Positions 33,885 to 46,200 of a stretch of 64,000 nucleotides of DNA are shown here, one piece after another (positions within the stretch are counted from its first letter, which is position 1; each line of letters begins with the position of its first letter). The DNA comes from Phaeosaccion multiseriatum (lineage: Eukaryota; Ochrophyta, other classes). Below the pieces are notes generated by a model. The model searched no databases. It worked only from the letters and a program-made list of their open reading frames with translations, and was not told the DNA's origin. The stretch covers positions 1,612,001 to 1,676,000 of the forward strand of contig OZ218951.1 of NCBI GenBank assembly GCA_965112735.1, read 5' to 3'. Both the position numbers and the translations under genes were made by a program.

Positions 33885-36772
33885 AGAGGGAGGAGAGAGA
33901 GGGACTGGGAGAGAGAGAGACAAGAGGGGGAGGCAAAGTGTAAGAGGGGCTGGGGTAGGGGAAGAGAGACAGAAGCTTCTTGGAAGAGAAGGAAAAAAAC
34001 TGAAAGTATAGGAAGGAGAGGGAGGACCATGCACTCAAAAGGCGTGAATGGCTCATCCTTTTCATCTTTTCGCCCACCCGCCCCCAACGCACCACAACTC
34101 ACCACACCACTACCACATTCTCTGCCCCTACCCCCCGTCCCTCTCTCCCTCCCGCTCTACCTCCCCTCCTCTCCCCCTCCACCTCCCCCTTTCCTCATCC
34201 TCTCTCTCTCTCTCTCTCTGTATACCATACCACAGGAGAAAGTACAGGAAGCGCTAACGCAGCTCCGCCTCCTCCGCCACCAGGGCAAGCCCATCCACAC
34301 CGCGGCTTACACCTCTGTCATTACCCACTGTAAACGCTCTCGCAACTGGTCCCTCGCCATGGAGCTCTTCAAGGAAATGGAGAGCGCTCCTCCTGCTTCA
34401 CAGATAGCGCCGAATCAGTACACGTACAACGCACTGCTGAGGGTGCTGATTGAGTGTCGTAAGGTGGAACTTGCTCAGCTCATGGTACAGAGGATGCGGG
34501 ACTCGGTACGTTTCGATCCCCATACCCACCCACACACATACACACACGCACGCGCACACGCACACACTCACTCACCCACCCACCCACCCACCCACACGCC
34601 TCGCAGGGCTTGCCCCTGGACAGTATCACGTTCGGCAGCATGATTAGCGGTTATGCCAACGAGGAGCGTTGGGTCAACGTATTGGACACGTACAGAGAAG
34701 CGCAAAGCTACCTTGGGCTCACCACCACCAACACCACCATCAGCACCACCGCCACCACCACTACCACCACCAACACCAGCATCGGCAGCAGCAGTGGGGC
34801 AGGACAGGGGGCGGAAGAAGAAGAAGAAGAAGAAGGAGGAGGAGGAGGAGGAGGAGGAGGAGGAGGAGGAGGAGGAGGAGGAAGCGCAGCATCATCATCG
34901 TCACCGGAGGCAGAGGAGGACAAAACCATGCAGACAGCGGTCTCTGCTTCTACCCCGATCAACCCCACCACCAACCCACCCGCCAACCAACCCACCCATC
35001 AGCCCTCTGTACGCAAGCGCGAGAGAGTGAGCAACAGAGGTCTGCGCAGCGTGTTCCCAGACGTGCTGAGGGCGTGTGCCGTGCTTGGTGAGTACGAGTT
35101 GGCCATGGAAATTGTGCGCTCCGTACCCGCTGGGCAGCAAGGAGGAGGAGGGGGGGGGGGGCAAGGAGGGGGGCGAGGAGGGGACATACCTATCCAGCGC
35201 AGCGGTAGCAATAGCGGTGGTAGTAGTGGTGGTAGCAGCGGCAGCAGCAGCGGGAGTGTCGTAAGCGTCTTGAGCGGCAAAGTGACAGATGGCAGCAGCG
35301 GTATCGTTGGTGATCCTGACGGCCCTGACGATGCTGACACTAGTGTAAGTGCCAGTGCTATGAGTGCCATGAGAGCTCTGAGTGCTGTGAGTGCATCTGT
35401 GAGTGCTGTGAGTCCCACTGTGTCACCAACTGCTGCAGCCCCCTCCCGGCAGTGGGACGATGTGATGGGCGTGGAGCTGTACGCAGATGCGATTCGCGCC
35501 TGTCAGAGAGCGCAGCAGTGGAAGGCAGCGCTGGAGCTTCTCTACGAGATGGAGACGTTACACGGAGTCAAGCCCGACACGGCGTGCTACAGCGCAGTCG
35601 TCGCGGCCTGTGAGTCTTGCGGAGAGTGGCGTAAGGCGCTCCGATTGCTCCTGCGTATGATCAATGCTGGTGTAGACCCTGACCTCCCTGCCTACCGAGC
35701 GGCCATTAGCGCCTCGGCCAAGTGTGGGGAGTGGAAGCTCGCCATTAAGCTCTTTGGAGGACTCCGTAGCTCGGGACTGGTGCCCGATGGTCCCACCTAT
35801 GGCAGCGCTATTATTGCTTGTGGCAAGGGTGGTCAGCATGAGCACGGGTACGAGCTGTTCTGTGAAGCAAGGGCCGCCGGCTTGACGCTGAGCAAGGAAA
35901 GCCTCAACGCACTCATGGACCTCCTAAACCGAGCAGCAACAAGAGCAGCAGCAGCAGCAGCAGTAGCAGTTGGTGATACAGCAGCAGTCCGTGATACAGC
36001 AGCCGCAGCAGTAGCAGGCGCAGCGGCCGCGGATGTGTTTCAGACGGGAGTTGCTCCTGAAGCCAGCGGGCATGCCAGCAGCAGCAGCAGCAGCAGCAGC
36101 AGTGACGGCGCTGTCAAGAAGGCCGGCGGTCAGACGGCAGTCGAGGCCCTACTCCGAGGAGAGCTGCTGGTAACTGCAGCAGTTGGTACTACAACAGCAG
36201 CTCGCCTGGAATTGGACTTTACAGGTGGATACGGCGTGGGCGTGGCCAAGGCTGCCGTGCGCGCTGTGCTGCCCCTCGTGCTGCGACGCTACATGGACAG
36301 GCGGTTGGCAATGGATGGGGCCGCTTCTGCCTCTGTACCAGAGATTGCCATCTTGCTAGGCGAGGGCGGCGCTGCCGTCGTCGGGAGTGGCCCAGACGAG
36401 TCCATGTTGGTCGTGGACGGGTTGTCTTCCATCGTCGCCAGCACCGCTAGCACTGACAGCAGCGGTAGCATCACCACCACCACCACCACTACCGGTAGCA
36501 GTGGCAGGAGGAGGAGGAAAAGGAGTGTCGGGAAGGGGAAGAAAAGCCCGAGTGGGTCTGGAATCACCGCGGCGAAAAGGGGGGAAGGGGGAGAGGAGGG
36601 GAAGGGGGAGGAGGAGGGTGGGGGAGGGCGTGAAAACACAAGGGCTCCTCCTGTTGAGGGCAAGCAGGGTAAGGATCTCGTGCTTCATTTGATACCCCAG
36701 GCTGGCGATGCAGGCACGCTGCTGGTGACCCAACCCGCTCTATTGGAATGGGTGCAGAGGATGACACAGTAG
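29511..36772 (+). CDS. Large PPR protein with Smr-like C terminus (1651 aa)
   Basis: Organelle RNA-binding type protein. Ten exons: 29511-30422, 30994-31699, 31957-32084, 32239-32523, 32721-32846, 33054-33191, 33291-33411, 33742-33845, 34236-34505, 34607-36772; all phases agree. N terminus MLTSSSLSLSSTLASYRGTA ending in an Ala-Glu-Ala-Phe step suggests plastid or mitochondrial import. Roughly 14-16 P-type pentatricopeptide repeats follow, e.g. TYNALLRVLIECRKVELAQ, SYNAALTACYRGGRK, CYSAVVAACESCGEWRKAL, YGSAIIACGKGGQHEHGYEL. They are interrupted by Gly, Gln, Thr and Ser low-complexity inserts. The C-terminal part has LELDFTGGYGVGVAKAAVRA and, downstream, PEIAILLGEGG, which fits the start and the Gly-x-Gly end of an Smr domain; GUN1/pTAC2-type plastid proteins share this order. 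Target RNA unknown. Intron 4 is GC-AG. Confidence 0.88.
30696..30990. repeat. (CCT)n-rich tract in PPR intron 1
   Basis: Long CCT/CTC runs with CCG and CAC variants lead up to the acceptor at 30993; a G-homopolymer pair lies at 30488-30541. Confidence 0.9.
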
Positions 36773-37307
36773 GCAGAGAGCTATCTAGGGCGGAAGCGAA
36801 AGAGAGCTACAGCTAGAGTAGCTGGGACAGAAGAGAAGAGAACGATTGATTGCTAACGTATATATATTATATATATACATATAGATGTATGTAAACACCT
36901 TCTCCTTTTTGTCCCGTGTTGTACTCTCCCTTCTGCCCACTCTACTGCTGCTGCTGCTGGCGTAGGTGTTCGCAGCCCAAATGTATATACTCAATAATCA
37001 AGGTTTCTTTTTCCTTTATAAAAAATAAAAATGCACGCGTTGCAAGAACATAATACATATCAATCGTACGTGTTATAAATGAAATTTCCCGTCTATCCCC
37101 GTGTATTTGACTACAATTCCTCCTCGCCTTCCCGTCTCCCTCCCTTCTTCCCTTCTTCCCTTCCCAGATGCAGACCAGTTTAGTCCTCACTTCAAGAAAC
37201 ATACACACACGCATAATAACGTACTTCTCATGTTGCTTCCCATAAATCAATACACTACCCTCGCCACTTTACAGCTCAATGAAGAGGTTCCCAAGCCCCT
37301 CGTCACT
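36773..37307. other. Convergent 3' intergenic region
   Basis: Between the stop codons of the PPR gene and the GNAT gene. AT-rich with TATATATA and AAAAATAAAAATG strings near 36860 and 37020, consistent with polyadenylation regions for both strands. Confidence 0.45.
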
Positions 37308-39691
37308 TCACAGCTTGAAGAAGAGGTTCCAAGCCTTCTCAAGGAAGGACCCACCTTCCGTGGTGGCACTGCGGGCTCCCTGCAGCTCCTTCCTCATTGT
37401 GATCTTCGATGTCCTCACGTTCTGGAGGAGGAAGCCGCTCTGTACGTGAGAGAGAGAGGGAGGAGAGAGAGCGAGCGAGAGAGGCAGAGAGAGAGAGGCG
37501 GAGAGAGACAGAGAGAGAAGAGGAAATTAAGTCAAGAAAGGACAGGAGAGTGCGTGTATGTGTGTGAGAGATACACACAGAGAGAGGAAGAGAAAGAGAG
37601 GGTAGAGAAGAGAGAAGGAGAGGTAAGGCGAGAGAGAGAGAGACACAGAGAGAGAGAGGCTTCCTTTCCTATCTATTCATCTCAAGGGACTAAGTGCTAA
37701 CTCACCGTGTCGTATCTGCGGCATCCCATCCGTCCGCCAAGAAGGGCAAAGAGGGGTAATGGGACGGGGGGGGGCACACACAGCACAGGACGGAAGGTCA
37801 GTCTCAGTAAGGAGGGGGCATGGACATGTCAAGTTTGAAGTTTGAAGTCTCTGCATACCACCGAGAGTCGCGCTCTCTCTCTCGCACTCCCTCCCTCCCT
37901 CCCTCTCGACGGACCTCCATCTTTCCCTCTCTCTCCATCTCTCTCCCTAGTCTCTCTCTGGCTCTCTAGCTCTCCCTCTCTCTCTCGCTCTCTCTGTCCC
38001 TGATTGTGCATTCTGAAATGGTGCCATACGGAGTTTCTTCCTGTCCCTACAAATCAACCCAACATCCTGTGGTTCCCTTTACCCCCCCCCCCCCCACCAC
38101 CACCCCCTTCAATACAAACAGAGTCACCAAACCGACTGACCGACCGACTGACCGACTGACCGACTGACCGACTGACCGACGAGGGTCCGACCAACCTACC
38201 TTCTCGCGGCCCGGTCCACAAAGAGCGACACAAAGCCCATCTTATCGTAGAACTCCCTCGCCCCTGTGTTGTCCTCCTCCACCTGACAGCCGCACCGTAC
38301 AGCACCACAACAGCACCACAACAGCACCACAACAGCACCACAACAGTACGACATCCGGCGGCGGAGGAAACATGAATAGACACATGAGAAGACACGTGAG
38401 AAGACAAGAAGACACGGTGGAGTGAGGGTGAGGGGGTGGTGGAGAGGGTGATGCAGAGGAGAGAGGGAGGGCGGGAGATGGGAGGGAGAGACAGGGAGGA
38501 GGGCGGGGGGGTGGAGGCGACAGAGGGGAGGGAGAGGGAGCTGGAGACAGAGGGAGAGAGAGGAGTGAAGGGAAGAAGCTCACGTTACAGCACTGTTTGG
38601 GTGGGGAGGAGAGGAGCACGGAAGGGGGCTTCTTCTTGTTCCTTCCCGCCGTGCGTGTGTGTTGTGTGTGTGTGTGTGTGTCCATGTGTGTCCCAGCGGG
38701 CTTTCGGATTTGATGGCCGCAGGAAATAAAAAAACTAGCCGGCTAACCCATCTACTGACTGACTCAATGACTCTCTTTTTCTAAGCGACTGACTGACTAA
38801 CTGACAGGCCGAGGGATAGTAGGAAACACAGGAAAGGAAAAGACGTCGACTCACCAGCAGCACAAGCTCGTCGAAGCCGAGACGGGAAGTGAGCTCCTCG
38901 CACTCTCTGAGCAGCTCCGAGCCGACGCCGCTCCTCCTGGCCGAGGGGTCCACAGCGAGATTGCTAATCACGGGTCTCAGGTCTCGGCGGGGAACGCCCT
39001 CTCCCATACCATACGCCATGCCTCTCGTGGGCACCACCTCAATGAAGCCCACTATGCGCGGCGCTCCGCTGTCGCTTCTACTTTCCCTGTCCACGGCCTT
39101 GAGCATGAATCCCCTCTTCGTGTTGCTCTTGGTGCTGCTCACTCCCCCCCAGCGCTCCTTGAGGTCCATGCACTGCTCCGAGTAGAGGCGCTTGAGCTGC
39201 GCCATCTTCCACGGGGTATCTGCGCTTCCAAAGAACACGCTCACGCACAGACGGGACACTTCCTCAATGTCATCAGTGCTCACCCTCTCAATGGCAAACT
39301 TTCCACTGCTCCGGGCCAGCATACCGTCCCCTAACTTGCTGCTGGGAGCACCAGCTTGGCTGCCGCGGCCCCTGACATCGGCCCCCACCGCAGCCGCTGC
39401 CGCCTCTCGCGCCTGCGCTGCTGCCGCTGACCGCTGCTGCTTCAAGCTCTGTGGGGGCTGTGGCGCCCTCGCTGGCGAAGGAATCGTGGCCCCGGCCCAC
39501 CTCTGACTCCGGCCCCCTCTCCCCCCCCGGCCAGGCGCAAACACATTGCTCCGGCTCGCGACGCTGAAGCCACAGCAAGCCGTCAGAGCGGACAACGCCA
39601 GCATCACCTTGAGCAGTACCCCGGCCACCATCCTGGCCTCGCCCCGCCTTCGCCCTCGCGCTGCCGATCGAGGGCGCTTGCGGTTGTCCAT
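37308..39691 (-). CDS. GNAT-family N-acetyltransferase with plastid-type leader (353 aa)
   Basis: Transfers an acetyl group from acetyl-CoA to an amine; substrate not determinable. Exons (minus): 38855-39691, 38200-38282, 37706-37715 (10 nt), 37308-37439. GNAT features: ERVSTDDIEEVSRLCVSVFF near the fold start, NLAVDPSARRSGVGSELLRE (motif A with R-R-x-G-x-G for CoA phosphate), then EEDNTGAREFYDKMGFVSLF (motif B). The first ATG gives a basic head (MDNRKRPRSAARGRRRGEAR); an in-frame ATG at 39631 gives a classic signal peptide, MVAGVLLKVMLALSALTACC, then GFSVASRSNVFAPG. Hydrophobic signal plus a Gly-Phe or Phe-Ala-Pro step suggests a bipartite presequence for a complex plastid; I favour the second ATG for the imported form. 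Convergent with the PPR gene. Confidence 0.85.
38113..38182. repeat. (GACTGACC)n repeat
   Basis: 8-bp units CGACTGAC in the intron just downstream of GNAT exon 2 (on the minus strand). Confidence 0.85.
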
Positions 39692-40219
39692 GTTCTACGG
39701 ACCACCGGCCTGACCCCTTCCACCTTCCCTTCTTCTCACTTCCTCTACACTTCGCCCTTACTTCTTGTGGACTCTCCACTCCTCTTTATGCTGCTTCGGC
39801 TGCAACTAATAGGGGAGGAGGACGTTGAGCAAGGAGAAGAGAGAGAAGACGAAGACGGTCAAATTTATGTCACAACACGGAGAGGTCCATGTCATCGCAA
39901 GACAGAAAAGAAAATCGATGGCCTCGACTTTCCTTGACTTTTCCTCCCCCTCTTGCTCTCATAGATGGCACTTCTCCTCCCCCCTCTCTTAACCCCTTCC
40001 TTCTCCTCTCTTTTCGTCTATTATCGTACGGTATCATCTTCCTTTTTCATCTCTCCTCCTCCTCCTCTTCCCCCTACTCTTTGGTCTACCATCACGAAGA
40101 AATCACTGAGCTTGGATTTGCCGCTTGGATGACTTCCATCCAGGGAGCCCCCCTCTGAGAGCTGGGCATCAGCTCATCCGGCTATAGTGTGCTGGGCATC
40201 AGCTGATCCGGCTGTAGAG
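39692..40219. promoter_or_regulatory. Divergent region GNAT / SPF45, with 30-bp tandem repeat
   Basis: 528 bp between opposite start codons. A two-copy 30-bp repeat (GCTGGGCATCAGCT(C/G)ATCCGG) lies at 40161-40217, immediately before the SPF45 ATG, so it falls in its 5' leader or core promoter. Confidence 0.45.
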
Positions 40220-42088
40220 ATGGGGCTGTATGACAACTTGGCTGCCGCCAAGGGAGATGCCTCAGGCAATGGCAATGGCGCGAGCGGCAGCGGATCCACA
40301 GCTGCCACGACCCTCCGAGCTCCGAAACAAATCGGGACGGGAAGAGGAGGAGGAGGAAGTCACGGCTCATCGGCTGCAGCTTCCTCCAGCACTGCGTGGG
40401 CGTCTCAGCGAATGGGCAGCATGATGGCGGCGAGGAGACACGTCTCAGCAGCAGCCAAAAAGGTAGGACAATGGCCTGTACTTGTTGCCACTTTCCTCCC
40501 CTTAGACCAAGCACTCACTGCGCTTCGAATCGTGCTCTCTTTGTGGAACAGGCTACCGTGGCCTCCAAAACCCAGCCGCAATTACAGCAGCAGCAGCAGC
40601 AGCAGCAGCAGCCACCGCAGAGACAACCACGGAGGGCGCGATTTTCAGAGGCCTCTCAGCCAATTGCGGGCCTAGTGCAGCAACCAGAGAGCGACACCAG
40701 CGAGTCCGCGAGCAGCAGCGTGGAGGGCTTCCAAGACACGGCAGATCCGTACGACCCCGCCACGCCCAACGAGTACTTGGACTACTGCGAGGAGAGGCTC
40801 GAGGCGCAGAGGAGGAAGGAGAGGGAGAGGGAGTTGAAGCTGCTTATGGAGGAGCAGGAGGCGCAGCGCGCGAGGAGGGACAAGGAGAGGAGCGAGATTA
40901 TTCGCAAGATTCAGGAGGAGGCGGCGAATGCCAAGCTCGAGGGTCGGGCCATGGAGCTCGATCACGTCGCGGCGAGGGCGGGCGTTGCTGCCGCCGGTGG
41001 GAGGGGGGCAGGGAGGGGGAGGGGGAGGGGGCTTAGCAACCTGCCTGCTTGGATGACGGAGCAGCAGCAGGGACAGGGGCAAGGACAGTCTCACGCACCA
41101 GCGCCGGGAGGCCTCTCGGACCAGCACGGTAGGGCACCCATGAGCGTCGACAGCAGCCCCGACGCCAGTGGGCGGTTCGCTGACGCAGCGCAGCAGCAGG
41201 GCGGGCCTCCGAGTAGCGGTGGTACTGCAAGAGGTGGAGGAGGAGGAGGAGGAGAGGCAGGGGGTATGGAGTTTGCGGCAGGCTACATGGCCAAAATGGG
41301 CCATAAGGAGGGACAGGGGCTCGGCAGGGGAGGGCAGGGCATCAGCCAGCCGCTTGTAGCAGAGAACCACTCCGGTGGGAAGGGGAGTGTTCGCTTTGCC
41401 CAAGAGGATGCCAAGAAGCGAAGCGGAGGGGCAGGGGTGGGCATGCTCCCTCCCCCTGTTGGGTCCACCACGGCAACCCCCAAGAAGAAGGGCCTCTTTA
41501 GCAACCCGACGAGCGTGGTGCTGCTCAAGAATATGGTGGGCCCCGGCGAGGTAGACGCGGAGCTGGAGTTAGAGACCAAGGAGGAGTGCGAGAGGTAAGT
41601 CTCATGAGAGAGAGGGGAGGGAGGGAGGGAGGGAGGGAGGGAGTGGGGTGCTCTGTGGATGGAGTGGAATGGCCTCGCCACCTCGCCTCCCTCTTTCTCT
41701 GGTCCATCTTGTCTCCCTCTCTTGCCCCTCCCCTCCATCTCAACCCCGCCTCCCCCGTGTGTGTGTGTGTGTGTGTCTGTCTGCATGTGTGCGTGTGTGT
41801 GTGTGTGTACTTGGCCCGTGTGTGTATACCGTCCCGCCTGTGTGCAAATCAAATCGCCGCGCCAGGTACGGCCCGGTGAAGCGTGTGAAAGTGTTCGAGA
41901 GTAAAGGGCCGGGCGTGGTGCCGGAGGAAGCGGTACGAATCTTCGTGGCGTTTGAGAGGCAGGAGAGTGCCGTCAAGTGCTTTCTGGACATGAGCGGTCG
42001 CTTCTTCGGAGGCAGGCAGCTCACTACCATCTTTTACGACGAAGGGAGATTCGATAGAGAGGACTTGGCGCGGGGAGAGAAAGAGTGA
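40220..42088 (+). CDS. SPF45/RBM17-like splicing factor, G-patch plus UHM (502 aa)
   Basis: Nuclear alternative-splicing factor. Exons 40220-40462, 40552-41594, 41866-42088, frame-consistent. N-terminal Gly/Ser/Ala-rich part, then a Gln run. The conserved YDPATPNEYLDYCEERL followed by a charged coiled coil rich in Arg/Glu is typical of SPF45/DRT111 proteins. A G-patch lies near residues 320-355 (GYMAKMGHKEGQGLGRGGQG). The C-terminal RRM-like domain (about 401-495) begins TSVVLLKNMVGPGEVD and carries GRFFGGR, the R-x-F motif of U2AF-homology-motif domains, which in this family bind Trp-containing peptides of splicing factors. Length is close to plant DRT111 and human RBM17 relatives. A gene with long, repeat-filled introns as neighbours makes such a factor unsurprising but gives no specific link. 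Confidence 0.93.
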
Positions 42089-43047
42089 GGCTTCGTCCCT
42101 CTCCCGTGTATATGGAAGAGGGAGAGGGAGGGCGGGAGGGAGGGAGGGAGGGAGCCAAGGCAGTAGGCCAAGTTAGGCAGCGTGTTGTCTAAACGTCTTT
42201 CGTCTCAATTATAAGTCAGTGCACCACATGCAACCCCCACAACCCCTTCTATCATCAATATACACAAAACAAAAAACGCCTCCAAGAATTATTTATTTTA
42301 ATTCGTAATCAATTTTTTTAACTTAAGGATGCCACCCTGCCAAGCCAATAAACCCCTCTCCCCCTCTGGTACAACTGTAAGCGGCCGAGTGTCACACAAA
42401 CGTGGGGGGTGCTGTGCTGTGGCCCCTCCCCTGCCTGTCCCCTCCCCCCCCCCTTCCTCTCCCCTTCCTGTCCCCTCCCCCTCCGGTCCACATCACTCCC
42501 CCAACCATCAGAATCCGACAGCAAACAGCGCAAAAAGGGTTGATTCATGCGCCCATCCAACCTCCATCCATCCACAGCCATCCATCCATCCATCCATCCA
42601 CAGCCATCCATCCATCCATCCATCCATCCATCCAACCAACCAAAGCACGCCCTCCCCTCCGGCGGGGCCCAGACCAGTGAAACTCACACTCAAAATCGTC
42701 CCCACCTACCACACAAACAGCAGCGCAGCATAGCACAGCCGCTTTATGATCTGTGATGCCTATATGCTATAAGCCTCCTTACTCTGCCAGCTAATGACTG
42801 TACTATCAGTAGTATCATCATGCCGATGCCCTTGCAGGAGGACCAGGCAGCCCCATGCTCATCTGCATGGCAACATGTTCACTCATGCCCATTCCAGCAC
42901 CCGGGCTGCGGCACAAATGGGATTGATCCATAATGTCCTTCATGAGGGGACAGAGCATTGGGGGGGAGGAGGAGGAGAGGAGGAGGAGGAGGAGGAGGAG
43001 GAGGAGGAGGAGGGGGGGGAGTGGTGAGGGAGAAACTGAACTCCGCA
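42089..43047. repeat. Convergent intergenic region with (CCAT)n
   Basis: (CCAT)n at about 42560-42635 with CACAG interruptions. 42340-42350 contains AATAAA on the plus strand. A minus-strand frame at 42818-42950 is open but lacks support as an exon. Confidence 0.6.
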
Positions 43048-43164
43048 TCAGTCAGTCTTGAGAAGAGAAGCACAGACCCGTGGTGTCGCGTTCTACAACG
43101 ATGGCACGCTTGCGCACGTGCACACACGCACACACGCCCGCACACACACACATACATACACACA

Positions 43165-43215
<51 letters not shown>

Positions 43216-46200
43216 GCTGTTCTTCGCTGAGCCTGCCTCGGAAGATTCCAGGCCCCACAAAAGCGCTGAGCTCGCCCACGCACGCGCCCGCGGCATGCCT
43301 CGCCAATTGGTGAGTTCCGGGGCGTTGCAGGGTGTCGAACAGACACTCGAGGAACAGGTCGAGGTGACGCTTGAACACCTTCGGTGCGGTGAGGGGCGTT
43401 GATGGGTGAGTTGAGGGGGGGAGGGGAGGGGGGTCAGTGAGGGGAGAGTGATGGGAATGCGTGATGGGGACATGTGAGTTACTGGGGTGGTTTGCAGGTC
43501 CCTTCGCCCCGGCGTCGGCAAGGCAGCCTCACATACAGCTCATTCTCCTCCACTCATCGCAGTGTTGATAGCCCACGCACCCACCTACACCCACCTACAC
43601 CCACCCCAACCCCTACCTGCCTACCTCACCCACCTACCTACCCAACTCAATCCACCCACCCCACCCACCCACCCCACCCAACGCACCCGCCCCACACACA
43701 TCCACACACCATCCACTAGCCCACCCACCCACCTACCCCACACACATCCACACACCATCCACTAGCCCACCCACCCACCTACCCCACCCACCCACCTACA
43801 CCCACCCACCTACCCACCTACCCCACCCACCCACCTACCCACCTACCCCACCCACCTACCCCACCCACCCACCTACCTTCTTGCCCAGCGCATGTGCCAT
43901 TGCCGGCAGCTGCTTCCACAGCGTCTCTCTCAGTGAGTCCGCTTGGGGGAAGTGCGTGAGGCTGCAGACCGCCACCGCCTCAGGGAAGAGCGAGATTGCC
44001 TGTTCCTGGACCTCCCCTCCTACCCCGCACAATTCCTTGATCATGTAGAGGGCGCCGTCGGAGAATTCCCAGGGAAGGGAGGCGCGAGAAACTTCGCAGT
44101 CAGAGCATCCGCCCTTCTTTACCTTGGCGCCCTGTGGTTGGTGGGGTTGGGGGTGGTTGGGTGGTAGGGTGGGTGGGAGTTGGGGTTGGTTGGTTGGTTG
44201 GTTGGTTGGGGCCTCTTCCCTCCTTCTCAACTATCAACCAACAACTAACAACCACCCGCAACCAACTCCCAAGCGAGCTCCCTCCCTTACCTTCTTGAGC
44301 TTGGGTGCCAGGGACCCACAACTGTACCGCTGCGTGTCCGTGTGCGTCTTGGGGTCGTTCTGTACGGCCTTGGCCTCCTCCGCGGTCTGGGCAGCTTGCT
44401 CTCGGGCCCTGGGGAGCGACTCCTTCAACCAAGCCATCACACGCTCCACTGCCTCTGAACCGTACGCTCTGAGCAAGTGTTGGTACAGCAAAAGGGAAGA
44501 GGCGAGGCGAGGAGGGGAGGGGGGGAGGAGAGGTACGCCACAGTTCAGACCAAAGGAGGTAGGGGTTCAGGACTCAGAACAGGGGTCTCCTGCTCCTCCT
44601 CCTCCTCCTCCTCCTCCTCCTCCTCCTCCTCCTCCTCCTCCTCCCCCTCCTCCTCCTCCTCCCTCCTCCTCTCTTCCTCCCTCCTCCTCCTCCCTCCTCC
44701 TCCTCCCCCCTCCTCCTCCCTCCTCCTTACTCACTTGCACACCGCCCCCAGCGCCACGGCACTGTCCTCCCTCACAGACCAAATGGGGTCTGACAGGTGA
44801 TGGAGCCACCTCTCGTAGAGCCTCTCCAGCTGAGGGCGGCACTCATCTGAGTAGGCCGCTGCGAAGCGTCCGCTCGCCACACAGGCGGCGTCGCGCACAG
44901 GCCAGCTCTCATCGTAGAAGCATAAGAGGAGGGCGTCCAGGAGCTGTTGTTGGGGAGGTGGGGGAGGGTTGAGAGCAGAGAGAGGAGAGAGGAGAAGGAA
45001 AGAGGGAGAAACACACACACACACACACACATGTAAAGAAAGAATTAGAGACAGAGAACGTGCGTGTTAGAGAGAGAGCAAGGGAGGGATACATAGACAG
45101 AGAGAGTGTGTGTAAGAGAGAGGAAGGGAGAGATACATACATAGACAGAGAGAGTGTGTGTAAGAGAGAGGAAGGGAGAGATACATACATAGACAGAGAG
45201 AGTGTGTGTAAGAGAGAGAGCGCCGCAGCAGGAGCAGTAGACAGGAGCAGTAGACATGATGGGTGCGTCGGGTAAGCAACACCCCCGCGCTCTTTCCCTT
45301 CTGCCTTCGCCCCCGCCTCTCACGTTCACTCACCTTGGCAACGTGAGGAGCCACGGCCTCGTGTGGCACTTTGACTGCCATCTCAGCGATGCTATGGCAT
45401 GCCGCCTCTCGCACCACGTGGTTGTCGGCGTCGCTGATGGTGGTATAGTATTCGGCAACCTGTCATGTCAGGACAGAGGTGTCGGGAAAGCGAGAGAGGG
45501 AAGCCATGGGTGTCAGAACACGTCTTGTGGTGTGTGTGTGTGCCTCTCTCTCCCTCTCTCCCTCCCCCCCTCTCTCTCTATGAGGCGACCACGCCACCTG
45601 GAAACTCGACAGATGATTCAAGAGAGCTCGAGGGAGCTGAGCGCCCCCCCTGGAGAGGAGCAGCACACGCACGCACCCACCACGCACGCACCCACGCATG
45701 CACGCACCTCGGCGGCGTACTTGGCGACGACGAAGCGTCCGTTGTCGCCCATGAACATTTGCCATGTCTCCTGCAGTGACAGTTACGGCAGTTACGGCAG
45801 CGATGGTGTATGGCAGCGGGGCAGTATAGGGGCAGTGGGGGAGATATGGGAACAGGGGGGGCGAGCGGGAGGGGGGCGGGGGAGAGAAGAGGGAGAGAGG
45901 GAGCAGACGAGAGGGAGGGAGAGAGGGGTGGAGACACGAGGAGGAGGAGGGTGAGGAGGAGGTCGAGGAGGACATCAAAACAGCAGAAATACAAGAGACT
46001 TCACCCCACCTCCCACTTCTCACCTCGCCCATCGAAAGCCATCTCCCCCCCCTGCCCCATGCAATACATGGAACACGCACGCACACACGCACGGACACGC
46101 ACACGCCCACGCACATACGCACCTGCGAGTACAGCTTGACCCCCTCGGCGAGGTAGTATCTGTTGAGGCACATCCTCGGCAGCAATACGGAGTAGTGCTG

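Noticed and set aside
43570-43876. Possible CRISPR-like array
   Set aside because: Units are very short, irregular and without spacers, and the locus is a eukaryotic intron; it is a minisatellite.
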